From: Diadema setosum
Taxonomy: Eukaryota > Echinodermata > Echinoidea > Diadematoida > Diadematidae
Reading direction: 5' to 3'
DNA length: 64,000 nt
Assembly (NCBI RefSeq): GCF_964275005.1
Contig: NC_092697.1
Location: 15,650,138 to 15,714,137, forward strand
Part shown: piece by piece, positions 14,701 to 23,799 of the stretch
How the letters are laid out: the number at the start of each line of letters is the position of its first letter
Numbering within the stretch: position 1 is the first letter of the stretch
Program-made: the position numbers and the translations under genes
The notes under the pieces: generated by a model
Database searches by the model: none
Told to the model about the DNA's origin: nothing
What the model saw: the letters and a program-made list of their open reading frames with translations, nothing else

Positions 14701-16949
14701 GGATACATGCTAACTTTCTCATATTGTAGTGATGACATGTCAGTATCTTATTGAATTTTTGCAGGTACTAGAAAGAGAAAATGGGCAAAACCTAGGAAAA
14801 AGAGGAAATAAAAATTTGGAAAATATTTGCATGGAGATACTGAATAGGTACCAGTAGAACAACATTTGGAGACTTTCGAACCTCATGTGCTTCCTTGGCC
14901 TGTTGGTAGGGATCCAGATTCACATCAGGGGGTGGATACTGCTCCGAAATCCTTTCCTTGAAAAACTCAAACACCTGAAAGTGAAAGAAACCACAAAAAT
15001 ACAACATTCTTATATTGAAGCTTCTGGCCCCTGCTCAATACATCTACTTGATGAGTTAAGACCAATTTAATGAAGAGTCCCTTTAAACGATGCACAATTC
15101 TTCACAGCAAAGCTTGTGCGCTAATACTGCTATACTAAAAGCCTTCATGCTAATACTGCTATATTGAAAGCTTTCAACTGCTCAATCAGCTTTGGAAATT
15201 CTCAAAATGTAAATTGCATGCCTGTAAGCATGAGTCAAACAACATTCTCGTGACCTCATTTACATCTTCATAGCATCCTCATATGATAATAAATATACCT
15301 ATGGTAGTAAGACCTGGTGGAACTTGAGATGTTCTTTGTGATCAAGATCATGTACATGATTTTTGTTGCGTGGGACTGCGGAACTGCACATATACAATGG
15401 TATAAGCAACAACTAGGAAAAATTCAAATTAATGCATCATTTGTGCAACCTCATTTACTACCACTGGCAACTGCATAACATATCCCACTGAAGGCATTTT
15501 CACAGCAATTAGTTCTGAAAGGGTTAGACATTGAGATATCATGTGCACAGAAATCCTTTGGATGAACTAAGGCTTGTGCTCAACTTGCTAAAGACTCACA
15601 TGATGAGAGAGGAGTGATACAGACGTGGCAAGCTTACCTTGGGAGCGAGGTTGTCATGGATACCCGAAAACTCCACCTTCCCATGGTCATCAACACCCGA
15701 GTACTTCACGTCATACCACTGCACCCTCTTTCCCTGCCATGAACAGCATACAAAGTCATGTTACACATGAGTGATGTAACCGAAGACCAAAATGACCTCA
15801 ACTGCCTACGACAAAACTCATCCGGCAAATGCATCCATCATTATTCATCATGACTCTGTGAAGAATAATGCCATCCAAGAACTGGTAATATCTATATGAT
15901 CTCAAATGGCTGGATACATCAAACCATTCATTTCGAACAATCAGATTGCCATTTTTCCTGCCACAGATAAGATAGAAAATAATGATTGACATGTTCAATT
16001 ACAAGTGTACCTTCTGACTACTGATGATCACATCACATGACATCACATGTGACATCACATGATAAGTACACCCTAGAAAACGTTCACTCTGCTCTGTAGA
16101 AAAATAAATGAAATTTTTAAAACTGTAGTATATTGATCTATAATGTGCATTTAAAATTGTAAAATATATATCTTGTAGCATGCTTCGACTTTAGACTCAG
16201 CAAAGCATGGAATCTGTTGGGAGAGGATTAGTAATTCCTAAGACAATATCATGATTAAATGATAAAAAAGTATAATACTTGATAAAAATTGTTGTACATG
16301 TGTATACACATAAAAGAACACAATTTTGATTTTATTTCTCACTGGCACTTCTACCTTGGCTAGTAAAATTCTCTTACAACACTGATGTCGAGTAGATGAA
16401 ACCTCCAAAGGACAAAATTCATGGCAATATAGAAATATGTATGATAGAACATTGCCATGGTTACAACACTTTTTGCAATCAATTAATTTACACTTCCTTC
16501 CACTTACCAGTCTGGAATGCAGCATGTGTTTCAGGATCTCCAGCTTGTGGGCAGCAATGGGATTAGGGTCAAGGAAGTCATCTTTGAACTCTTCTGGGAG
16601 AGATTCCAGGAAGGAGCTGTTCCTGACCAAGAACAGTGCTGTAAGCAGGGTAAGGATGGAGACACATGGTAAAACATACAGTATGATAAACACACATTTC
16701 CTATAAAGATGGACACTGTACAAGCTGCTATGTTCACAAGGGTATAATTTTCGTGAATTCTATTAATCACAGCTGGATTGCAAATTTAACAACACGTGAA
16801 GATATCTCCATGTGCTAGGGTAAAAGTGCATTTATATTAGCATCAGCATCAATTCACAAAAACAACATCTTGCACTAATATCTATGACCTCCTCATTTGC
16901 AAAAATACCTGTATGCTAAAATAACAGCGTATACAGTACATGGTCCATG

Positions 16950-16980
<31 letters not shown>

Positions 16981-19900
16981 TAGATAGCTACAGTTGGACA
17001 GACATGGATAAATTGAAACATCAGTTGTATAGTGACAGATAGGTAGATGGACAGATAGACAGATAGATAGTTACAGAGAGAGAAAGAGAAAGGTATAGGA
17101 ATAGATATGATATACAGAAATAGACATATGATGCTCTAACTGTCAAACAAAGGTAGATAAATTTTGAATATCTATATGTTATTTGCATACTGTTTATTAA
17201 GTGATCTACATCCAACAAGCTCCGCTTTTGAGTGAATCATTCTTTTCTATCGCTATATTTTCTTTAGTCATCCTTGCAAAGTGTGCATTGTTTCTCTCAT
17301 TGAACATTCATTCAATATTGTATCATACTTTATGATTTGTACTTCTCAAAAATTGTTAAACAATACAATTTGTCAAATGTATGCTTTGTGTTATGTATTA
17401 CCTTTTGTTGGGTGGAAATTAAGTGTGATTGAATTGAATCGATATTATGTGAAAGGAAGGGAAACCTATTATGACATGGATGTGTAAAATCATTTGCATC
17501 GACATTATTGTAAACATTGCACTGAAGCTTCAAACTGCAGAAATCTTCTAATATCAGCTCAGGTATCTTTTTCTTTCATTGTCAAAAGACTTAAACTGAA
17601 GATGGCAATCTCAAGTGACTTGTTCATGAACAGATAGAAAAAATGACAGTTTTGTAGTGGTGTTAAAACTTTAAAGACAATGACAAAAAATTGCACACTT
17701 TATGGTACTCACATTGTGACCAGTGTGCATATCACACAAATGTATACCCACAAATGGAATATACACAATTACAGTAATCATTAAAGTGACATATCAGCAT
17801 TACATTACCCACTAGGGAGACTCACAGTTTGGGTTGTCTATTCTGTACGCCCCATGCATGATCTCCATCTCAGTGACTGATAGGCCATGGACCCACTTGT
17901 ATTCATTGGTGACCGACAACGGAACATCTTGAGATGTGGGTATCCAGCCGCAGCGCTCACTGATGAAACAAAAGTAAAATACAACATTTTGCAAACATTT
18001 CATCCTGAGAACATCAGGTGGGTAGTGGAAAGATGGTTTTGAATTCTTATTGAAGATACAATAAAATTATGTTGTTGGTAATCAGTGTCGAAGTCAACTG
18101 ATTAAGGAAAAGTTAATTTCAACATGTAAAAAAAAAATTTTTTGTTAGTGCACAAGAAACAAATGAAAAGTTGTGGTTAATTTCGAACATCATCACAGTA
18201 TAAAGAAATCACCTTATGAGGTGACAGTAGGCTCTTGGTTTTTCAAGACTTGTACGCAATTACAAATGCTCATCATTTTAGTTATAGCCCTCACCATTCT
18301 TTTTCTTAGCAACCAGAAAGCTTGCCCTGCCTTGTTCTACCTAGAAACTAGTGAATCCAAGCTGGATCAGATGAAGGTTTCAACAACAGATTATCAAACA
18401 AAAGTATAAAACAGGTGTTGGGATATAGAATATTTTATATATCACCACACAGAAATATCTACAGATTTGGATATATTACAAAGTTTCCCTAATTAAATTT
18501 ACCTGGTGAGATTGAGGAAGAAGGGCATGATGTTATCCTGATAGCATCTGTCTATCTCCCCCAGACACGTCCTGAGGGTCTCCTCTGATGTTGTGTCTTT
18601 TGGAACACCCTGTAGAGATAATCAACACATCATGAATATCATTGTGAGCAACAAGTAGATGTGCAAGGATATGCATGCTAGTTAGTGAAACAAAACTGGC
18701 TCTGTCAATGTGCACACTAAAAAAAAAAAAAACAAAACAAAAGAGTGCAGCTGTTATTGTTTTGAACATTCTGCAGCAAGAGGTTGAGCTTTTTTTGTTG
18801 GAATAATTGACAGGAAATGAAGAAATTGAAGAGTAAATGAGGCAGTGCTTGCTGTTCTTATTCCGATCGTCTTTTCAAGATACATTTGAATCAGGAGACT
18901 ATGCGTGTTTGGAAACTAATTTTGTGCAAACCACTGCAGATGCAGAGTACTGGCTCCTGTATTTCTAGTCAGTAAGCATTTGAGAAATAATGGCAACATA
19001 ATAGAGAATGTATCAAAGCAAACAGCCTGAGATAAACACTAGAAAGCATTTTTACATCCATCAAGGAAATAATGTTTGTGTTTTGTTTTATGTTTACAAA
19101 ATAACTCAAAATGTTGTGAATGGATTTGGATAAAACTTACAGAGAAATTTGATCATGACACAAGAAACAGATGATTAAATTTTGGTAGTGATCCAGGATT
19201 TCTTACTGGATTTTTGAAGGATTTTTCATCATATGGCAAATAGGGTCAATGAACTTGGGAAGTTCAAGCAGCGTGTATTTGACGTTTGCATACGCGGACT
19301 AAGTAAAGCACGGCCCTGCTCAAGGCGTCACGCAGCAGGAAAGCTGATGAGGTAAACACAAGGCTCCTTTATCGTTCCTTTTTTTTGGGGGGGGGGGGGG
19401 GGTGAGGAGGGAGAGGAGGAAATTTGGCTAAATTTCAGCATGCATGTATGGATGAAACATGAGCTGCTTGACAGAGGTCTGCGGTGTCCGAGTGCTTTTC
19501 TATCTCATCTTAGGATGAGGTGTAATTAACCCGCTGAGGACGGACTGATTTTGCAACAACATGTACATGTATTTCCCATAGACACCTGCCCAAGCATACT
19601 CATGACTTGTCTTCAATGGGTTAACAGGCTTATTACTAGGTCCTCAGAGAAGAGCCTCCACAGATTCACGTGCACTCTAGTACCTGGTACCTAAACTGTC
19701 TTCTTCATCCAGTATGAGCTGTAAGTAATCTTACCCATCTCAAGTCACAGTCGATCAGATGGAGACGACGCCCTTCACACCATTGCCTCAGATCAGGGAA
19801 CACCTGTTGACATAGACGGGTAAGGAACAGTCAACAACATATGATTGGGCAGATCTCAACATATCTTTATTTTATGGTAGACAATGTACTGTCAGTGGTT

Positions 19901-20511
19901 ACAGATATATTCATATCTTATGCAAGCCATTGTTTTAGAGAAGCAGAAAACTTGCTGTACTTGCACTGTAGCAACAATGACTGTACGCAAACTAACGTTT
20001 TACATTGTGGATTGTTATAATCATGTTATCCAGTGATGGCTGTGTCAAAATTTAAAATATTTGCAACTTTTGAACTGATCGTCCGATTTTCCCTGAAGTT
20101 CACTCATGTGTTCTATCAAATATTTCAGCATTCACCCATGAATCCACAAACATATTATACCGGTATAAGTATTCAGGTTTCATTCCCCTTTAGAGTGCAG
20201 TCCAACATCAGCCAACACTACGCATCAATGCATACCTCTTTCACAAGGACTTCTCTCTCGGCGTGGAAGTCCTTAAAAGTGGACGAAACAAAGATGCGGA
20301 TGGTCTTCCAGCCGCTCCGGCGGATCACCAGTTTCTTTTGGGCGCTGTCCAGTTGGTCCAGCGTGCCGTCCACTTTGTTCCAGGTCTCCTTGACGATGTA
20401 CTTGTACTCTTTGGGTCCCCATGTGGGGTTGTAAAAAGAGCCAGCCCTTCCCGCACCGGGTAAAGGAGCATTGCCGTCGATGGGTGGGGGAATGGACGAA
20501 CCGCAGCCCAT
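533..20511 (-). CDS. DUF4062-NACHT-TPR STAND ATPase, 5' 19 coding exons, 3' end outside window
   Basis: Seen: exons joined on the minus strand are 20236-20511, 19735-19803, 18503-18609, 17826-17959, 16508-16638, 15638-15733, 14882-14974, 14133-14326, 12844-12955, 12008-12115, 11065-11238, 9545-9732, 8595-8752, 7788-7953, 7155-7248, 5588-5716, 3081-3265, 1432-1564 and 533-652. Every junction has GT/AG and the phases agree, giving 889 codons without a stop. Order: MGCGSS start, DUF4062 (residues about 71-200), NACHT with Walker A 339-347 and Walker B 431-440, winged helix (about 500-613), linker, TPRs from about 745. Family knowledge: this order is shared with NPHP3, TEP1 and NWD1-like STAND proteins, whose ATPase acts as a switch and whose TPRs bind partners. 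There is no NPHP3-like N-terminal coiled coil, so I do not assign orthology. The ligand and cell role are unknown. More TPR exons must lie left of position 533. Confidence 0.9.
1074..1150. repeat. (ATCC/ATTC)n microsatellite
   Basis: Tandem 4-bp units that change from CCAT to TCAT. It lies in the intron between STAND ATPase exons 18 and 19. Confidence 0.95.
1680..1815 (-). repeat. tRNA-like SINE fragment
   Basis: Read on the minus strand, TTAGTAGTCCAGTGG resembles a tRNA A box and, about 35 bases later, TTGGTTCAAGTCA a B box. The rest has no gene features. Probably an old SINE head; there is no visible target duplication. Confidence 0.45.
2040..2240 (+). repeat. Probable tRNA-derived SINE
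   Basis: GGGAGCACTGTGGTCTCTTG and, some 35 bases on, GACATCGAGTCCC look like degenerate A and B boxes. A body with GAGTACCTGGCAAAGCTGTG follows. It lies inside an intron of the STAND ATPase gene. Confidence 0.45.
2520..2648. repeat. (GAAA)/(AAAC)n microsatellite
   Basis: A purine-rich tract of GAAA and CAAA units. Its complement makes long phenylalanine/serine/leucine-rich frames that are not genes. Confidence 0.95.
2691..2868. mobile_element. MITE with TA flanks
   Basis: Ends CAGTCAATTTGTTTATAGC and (reverse complement of the right end) CAGTCAAACCTGTCTATCG form imperfect inverted repeats, both flanked by TA. This fits a nonautonomous Tc1/mariner-type element. A more decayed relative seems to lie near 12420-12505. 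Confidence 0.65.
4270..4967. mobile_element. Foldback MITE, right end replaced by half of a second MITE
   Basis: From 4270 an arm with GACAATCTGTTAAAAAGTTA and GAGAAGACTACTATAGC is matched by its inverted copy ending near 4748. From about 4750 to 4967 the sequence switches to the right half of a different foldback family, recognised by CCATTTCAAAACCGATTTTC and the terminal CCCTTTAA. A relative of the first family lies at 39600-39715. Confidence 0.6.
5757..6165. mobile_element. Degenerate inverted-repeat element
   Basis: TATTCTCACTCGAGGAGACA near the left is repeated inverted near 6120-6165 as a GGAGACATTGC-like arm ending in ATATTCTCAGT. The rest of the intron to 6385 has several GGAGACT/AGTCTCC words. 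Class unknown. Confidence 0.4.
7155..9732 (-). CDS. Exons 12-15: winged-helix and helical region
   Basis: Exon 12 (9545-9732) carries LLAKESSQNPLWLSIACEEL, a typical STAND post-ATPase helix. Exon 13 (8595-8752) contains LLVATLCLLECSATGLLETEL and LILGD, which resembles the winged-helix domain. Its acceptor is the TAG at 8753-8754; the nearer CAG at 8727-8728 would break the frame. Exon 14 (7788-7953) holds PAAKWAVVYRALKPFIRPFG and exon 15 (7155-7248) WWHRKLADFF. Confidence 0.87.
7663..7745. mobile_element. Short piggyBac-like MITE, degraded copy
   Basis: TTAACCCCTTGAATGGAGAC and GGCAGGTGTCTATGGGAAA match the better copy at 19526-19624. The right end has lost its GGGTTAA. Confidence 0.5.
8098..8268. 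mobile_element. Left half of a foldback MITE (same family as 13700-14095)
   Basis: Starts TTAAAGGGGTGGTATAGTTG and runs to AAAGTGGTCCTAATGAAAGG, which is the centre of the full elements. The right arm is missing. Confidence 0.55.
8440..8580. repeat. Dispersed repeat with GGAATGGCAACTTCC
   Basis: Contains GCTGGAATGGCAACTTCCTG and GCAAGAGTTGC, found again at 48060-48125 and at 63930-64000. It sits just 3' of the exon 13 donor. Confidence 0.55.
10540..10999. mobile_element. Pearl-like element without clear core repeats
   Basis: Ends ACCTCTGCCAAG and CTTGGCAGAGGT are inverted repeats. The right part has GTTATTTTACGCACAGACAA then AACATAACCTCC and a short GC-rich hairpin, the same terminal layout as at 46.2 and 55.6 kb. 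It lies in the intron between STAND exons 11 and 12. Confidence 0.5.
11065..12955 (-). CDS. Exons 9-11: NACHT core with Walker B
   Basis: Exon 9 (12844-12955) encodes WYVFYHFVGAIPGSTDLELCLRRLL, the segment after the P-loop in NACHT/STAND ATPases. Exon 10 (12008-12115) ends with LVIYIDALNQ, a Walker B strand with Asp436. Exon 11 (11065-11238) encodes ILSWLPRTLARQVRVILSMI and MPLDMTARQ, the sensor-1 region. All joints are in frame. The three exons lie in separate introns rich in repeats. Confidence 0.9.
11460..11950. repeat. CCATACCATGCCAAA repeat block and 35-bp tandem pair
   Basis: GTACCATACCATGCCAAA occurs three times with about 50-bp spacing from 11519. An inverted relative, GGCACAGTACGGTACGG, lies near 11915, so this may be a decayed transposon. 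Within it, 11731-11765 and 11766-11800 are two nearly identical 35-bp copies. Confidence 0.55.
12165..12365. repeat. GAT-rich and purine-rich simple sequence
   Basis: GATGATGAT units are followed by a GAAGAAGGAAGAGG tract. It makes long serine/phenylalanine frames on the minus strand that are not coding. Confidence 0.85.
13608..14095. mobile_element. Foldback MITE with long arms beside a short piggyBac-like copy
   Basis: 13700-14095 has arms of about 180 bp: AAAGGAATGGTAAAGTTTTG on the left and ACTATACCATCCCTTTAA on the right, with TTGAAATGG/CCATTTCAAAACC words facing the centre. 13608-13702 is a copy of the 95-bp element seen at 19526. The right end is only 38 bp from the P-loop exon. Confidence 0.65.
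14133..14326 (-). CDS. Exon 8: NACHT P-loop exon
   Basis: The translation contains the typical pre-loop RGSVVLGRNDILEKI and then ISGGAGTGKSSIMARAA. GGAGTGKSS fits the Walker A consensus GxxxxGK[ST], with the catalytic-type lysine at residue 345 of the assembled protein. This predicts ATP binding by a NACHT-type STAND module. The exon ends in phase 2. A foldback MITE lies just 3' of its donor (13700-14095). Confidence 0.92.
14882..15733 (-). CDS. Exons 6-7: linker between DUF4062 and NACHT
   Basis: Exon 6 (15638-15733, 32 codons) and exon 7 (14882-14974, 31 codons) are both phase 0 at each end. They encode a charged stretch with KRVQWYDVKYSGVDDHGKVEF and then VFEFFKERISEQYPPPDVNL, ending in QQAKEAHE. 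This length and position match the linker that precedes the NACHT domain in related proteins. The exon 7 donor, GTTCGA, is weaker than the others in the gene. Confidence 0.85.
16508..19803 (-). CDS. Exons 2-5: rest of DUF4062 domain
   Basis: Exon 2 (19735-19803) encodes VFPDLRQWCEGRRLHLIDCD, exon 3 (18503-18609) runs from GVPKDTTSEETL to MPFFLNL, exon 4 (17826-17959) holds ERCGWIP and MHGAYRIDNPN, and exon 5 (16508-16638) holds LFLVRNSSFLESLP. These are the usual conserved blocks of DUF4062 (strand, VDLRWG-like turn, FFLNLLGERYGW-like block, ALFY-like strand). The exon 4/5 junction splits a serine codon. Choosing the acceptor at 16639-16640 rather than a closer AG avoids a stop codon and restores the LFLVRN block. 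DUF4062 also occurs in prokaryotic and eukaryotic STAND proteins; its activity is not settled. Confidence 0.87.
16949..17075. repeat. (GATA)n/(GACA)n microsatellite
   Basis: GATA units followed by interrupted GATAGACA units in the intron between STAND exons 4 and 5. Confidence 0.95.
19030..19500. mobile_element. Pearl-like element, opposite orientation to 10540-10999
   Basis: ATCAAGGAAATAATG near the left and GACAGAGGTCTGCGGTGTCC at the right match, in reverse, the ends of the 10.5 kb copy; internal GTAGTGATCCAGGATTTC also matches. A T8G16 homopolymer junction (19379-19402) interrupts it. A short relative, GGAGGTCTGCGCTCTCCGA, lies near 48347. Confidence 0.5.
19526..19624. mobile_element. 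Short piggyBac-like MITE with TTAA ends
   Basis: TTAACCCGCTGAGG at the left and TTCAATGGGTTAA at the right give TTAA duplications and CCC...GGG termini, as in piggyBac elements. Less intact copies lie at 7663-7745 and 13608-13702. Confidence 0.6.
20236..20511 (-). CDS. First coding exon: acylation signal and start of DUF4062
   Basis: The ATG at 20511 opens MGCGSS, a match to the Gly2 N-myristoylation signal with an adjacent Cys3 that could be palmitoylated. A proline/glycine-rich stretch follows, then at residues 71-92 the IRIFVSSTFKDFHAERE block that marks the start of DUF4062. The donor is GTATGC in phase 0 at 20235. A possible acceptor just after 20544 suggests that a short 5' UTR part belongs to this exon. 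Membrane or ciliary targeting is inferred; NPHP3 is known to use an N-terminal myristoyl group for cilium entry. Confidence 0.88.
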
Positions 20512-21243
20512 TCTTCAACGGGGACTGCCTTCTCCCGAGTGCGGCTGAACAACACAATGATGTCGAAAATGTTATCCTTTTCCCTACTGAGTGTGTGACA
20601 TGGCAGCAAAAGTATGGTGGGTAATATTAAAAACTTGAATACTCATTGGAAAAGTTTTCTTGTATGGAAGGGCTACATCATGTACTGTAAAACCATGCTT
20701 GTTTTCATGAGGGTTTAATTTTTGTGAATTTTGCACATTTTATACTGTTTAGTGCTGGCCCCCGGCCCCCAAATGTAACAGCAGGCAAATGGACAGGCAT
20801 TAGTGCGCTTACATTACATCACATGTACGACAGTATTGATGTCAAATTGCAAAAGCAACATCTCGCAAAATGTCTGCAAAACCTCTCATTTGAAAAAAAA
20901 AATATCTCTAACTTAAGGAAATAACATGTTCTAACAGTATCTGTTAATCTAAGAAGAGCCATGCTGCCGTATGGGAAATCTCCACTCTTGTGACATGGTC
21001 AACTCAATGGACAATAGATTCTATTATTGTTTTTCTCAGAAAAATATTTACAAGCAACATAGAAATATTCTACACTGTAGTGTCTGTGATTGATCATTTT
21101 ATGATTAAAGGAACACCCGGTGCACCCCCAATCCCTAGCCTGACCAGACGCTTTAGCAGTTTAGTGTTAGTTCGCTGTGCAAATACAGCTACCTACAGCG
21201 ACTGGGCTGTGTATACAATGTACAGTTACCCCAACCCCTAGTG

Positions 21244-21357
21244 CATACTTGCCAACTCTACCGCATTTGAAAAATTTCATTAGAATTCAAGCTAGCACTG
21301 CTCGCATAGGCATCCTGGATTCTACCGCTTTCTCAAATGAAAATGTTGGCAAGTATA
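21244..21357. mobile_element. 114-bp MITE with 6-bp target duplication
   Basis: CATACTTGCCAA at the left and its near-perfect inverted copy at the right are flanked by CTAGTG on both sides (21238-21243 and 21358-21363). It lies between the start codon and the CpG block of the STAND ATPase gene. Confidence 0.7.
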
Positions 21358-21799
21358 CTAGTGTTCCGACAAAAACAAACAAAAATGCACTCAGAGACTC
21401 CAAGATGAAAAACAATACCATCGCCCAATTGATGTAAACACTATGGATGTCAGTGACGATGAGTGGGAATATGCAATAATGTAATGACGTAGACCTACCT
21501 ATATGACAATGACCTAGTTGTATATCGGGCTATGCTATAAACCTATATGGCTATAAATGATCAGCATTGAAGGTAAAAACTAAAAAGAGTTGTTCCTTCT
21601 CGAGTGAAGGGATGGAGTTTAATATATTCCTATTAAAAACTACCAATTGCAATGTACGTTAGCACTTTTTTTCAGAGAGGTAGTTCAGGACTTTCAACCA
21701 AACCAATATCATCACTGGCTTACATTGTAGGTAAAGTAATTCTTTGTTGCTGTGTGTGATTCTACTGTACATACTAACGTTAGCTGCAATGTAATGGCT

Positions 21800-22330
21800 T
21801 ACCACGGAGCTTACAGGGTCGGCGAGGTGACGGCTACGACGTGTAAGTGTAGGTACCGGTAGGCCCTTTCAACGTCTCGTCGCGTTGTGCGTTGGCTGGT
21901 CGTCGGTCGCGGTCGTAGGGTTGTTTACTATCTGCATATATATCAATCTCGATCTCATATATGCCATTCAAAACTGTCCATAGTGTCATTCAATAAACGT
22001 AGAAGGCCTATTATGCGGTAGTTTTCTTGGGCGGAGATCGGCTCTCTTTTTAGCGCGACCGGAGCACAGGCCAGAGTCTCAACCATCGCCAGTCGCGCAG
22101 TCCCACACATGCGTATCGTTGCGTTGCTTTCTATGCACATAGCTAGCCTGCCCAGCTGGTAATGCGTGACGCCCGTTTCGTGTAAATAGCGTCAGGTTCC
22201 CTACGCGACGGCGGACAAATCCCTATTCACGAAAGTACGTCGAGGACCTTGTGCAAAGCAAACGCTAGATAGCGAAATAACGCCCTCTGCGTTTGCTTCC
22301 GTAAAATGGCACTTTTCTCGTGGCGGACCT
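21800..22330 (-). promoter_or_regulatory. CpG-dense probable promoter/5' UTR of the STAND ATPase gene
   Basis: I count about 48 CpG dinucleotides over roughly 540 bp, far denser than the surrounding AT-rich DNA. The block lies 1.3 kb upstream of the start codon. On the minus strand CCGTG|GTAAGC at about 21804 is a good donor that could join a noncoding first exon to the acceptor after 20544. No TATA box stands out. Inference only: promoter position and the UTR exon need transcript data. Confidence 0.4.
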
Positions 22331-22687
22331 CTTTTTACATGTACACGGATGATGTGACACTACTGTACAATAGTGTACATTGTTTTTTTTGTTTTTTTCA
22401 TTCGGTATGGACCTCGCTGTCAGTCTGTTTTTAATAAAAACATAATCATTTTGCAGCATTAAAGTTAAAAATCGTGCCTTTTTGCTGATATGCTTTTTTT
22501 TTTTGCAGTAATTAATAATGGTGGGGTGTTTAATGTATGCCCATCTTTGTGAGATGATTATTGATAAGTGAATGCCTCATTTTCTTTTTTGTGTGTGTGT
22601 GTGTCCGAGTAATGAGGAACTAAGGAGGAGGAGGAAGAAGGGGGGGGGGAGGAAGAGGAGGAAGAAACTACCATATAATAAATTCTT

Positions 22688-23793
22688 CAGGGGTGTATCC
22701 AGGATTTTTTTCGGGGGGCGGGGGTCGTAATCACAATTTTTGGACCTTTACTTTTGCGAGGGAGCGAAGCGACCGAGCCCTAGGGAGCGGAGCGACCGAG
22801 TGGGGTGAGGGTGTGGGAGGGGGTGTCCCCCCACCACGGTAGGGGGTTTTTGAATCTTATATCTTAAAATGGGGCCATTTGGTGCATACAAAACTGACTT
22901 TTTCAGCATACTTAAAAAAAAAAAAACACTTATGTTAAAATTGGTGATAAAACCTGTGTTGGTCACTTACAAGTTCGTTAATCGGTAAGTTGAAAACTGC
23001 ATAAGTGCATTTAAAAAAAGTTGCTGACTAGCTAACCTACACCTTCCTAAAGTACATAGACCCCAGGGTAAAAAGTCCTCGAAAAACAAAAATTGTCTTT
23101 TACAAAAGTGGACCTTTTGAATTTTTTTTTTTTTTTTTGGGGGGGGGGTCGTACGACCCTCCCGATTCCCCCCCCCCTTAATTGCATACACTCATGTTCT
23201 TTGAATTGGAATTTTTCTTTATACTCACTTGGTTCTTATTGCTTCAAAGTTCCAAATCAGTTTTCCATAGTGTTTGTTACGGTTTCGGACAGCTACTATT
23301 AGAACAGCTAGAGAACGACCTGTCCGTCGTTGTCTGTGAACTTTGGCAAAGAAAGATAACCAGTCCTGAACGCATGCAACAGCAAAATAAACTTTAGAAA
23401 TCACGACAAGACAATTAAGGATTGCTGCAAAGGCTTAAATACTCAATTCGGTCCTAAAAACATCAGAATCATTACATGTAATCTTGGTCTTACTTTCACT
23501 CAATGACTGTCGAACATTTTTTCTTATTTCACCCTTTTGGGACCGCCACTTTCCTAACGATAATGAAAGAGTTAATGCTCTTCAATGCTTCACATGACCA
23601 GCCACTGGATGATGAGTGCAACTTGTCGTTCAATTCAACCCCACCGACTCAAAACATGATTCAAGGATATTTCCGGGGCGGATCCAGGAATTCCGTAAGA
23701 AAATTTAAGCGGGCGCACGTCCCCCTTCCCCCTTTTTTTTTACAAAAAATAAATAAAGGGGATGCGCCCCGCCTGGATCCACCACTCGATTTT
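22688..23793. mobile_element. GTATCCAGGA/GGATCCAGG-type repeats
   Basis: 22688-23185 begins GGGGTGTATCCAGGA and contains GGAGCGAAGCGACCGAG and related words, then poly-T/poly-G. 23676-23793 is a small element with GCGGATCCAGG and inverted CCTGGATCCACC ends. Both look like MITEs; target duplications are not clear. Confidence 0.45.
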
Positions 23794-23799
23794 TGTAAT

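Noticed and set aside
1..20511. Naming the left gene NPHP3 or TEP1
   Set aside because: The domain order is shared by several families, the N-terminal coiled coil of NPHP3 is missing and the 3' end lies outside the window, so orthology cannot be judged.
20273..20624. Alternative frames over the first STAND exon
   Set aside because: The frame with MGCGSS and DUF4062 continues through 19 exons; the others do not.
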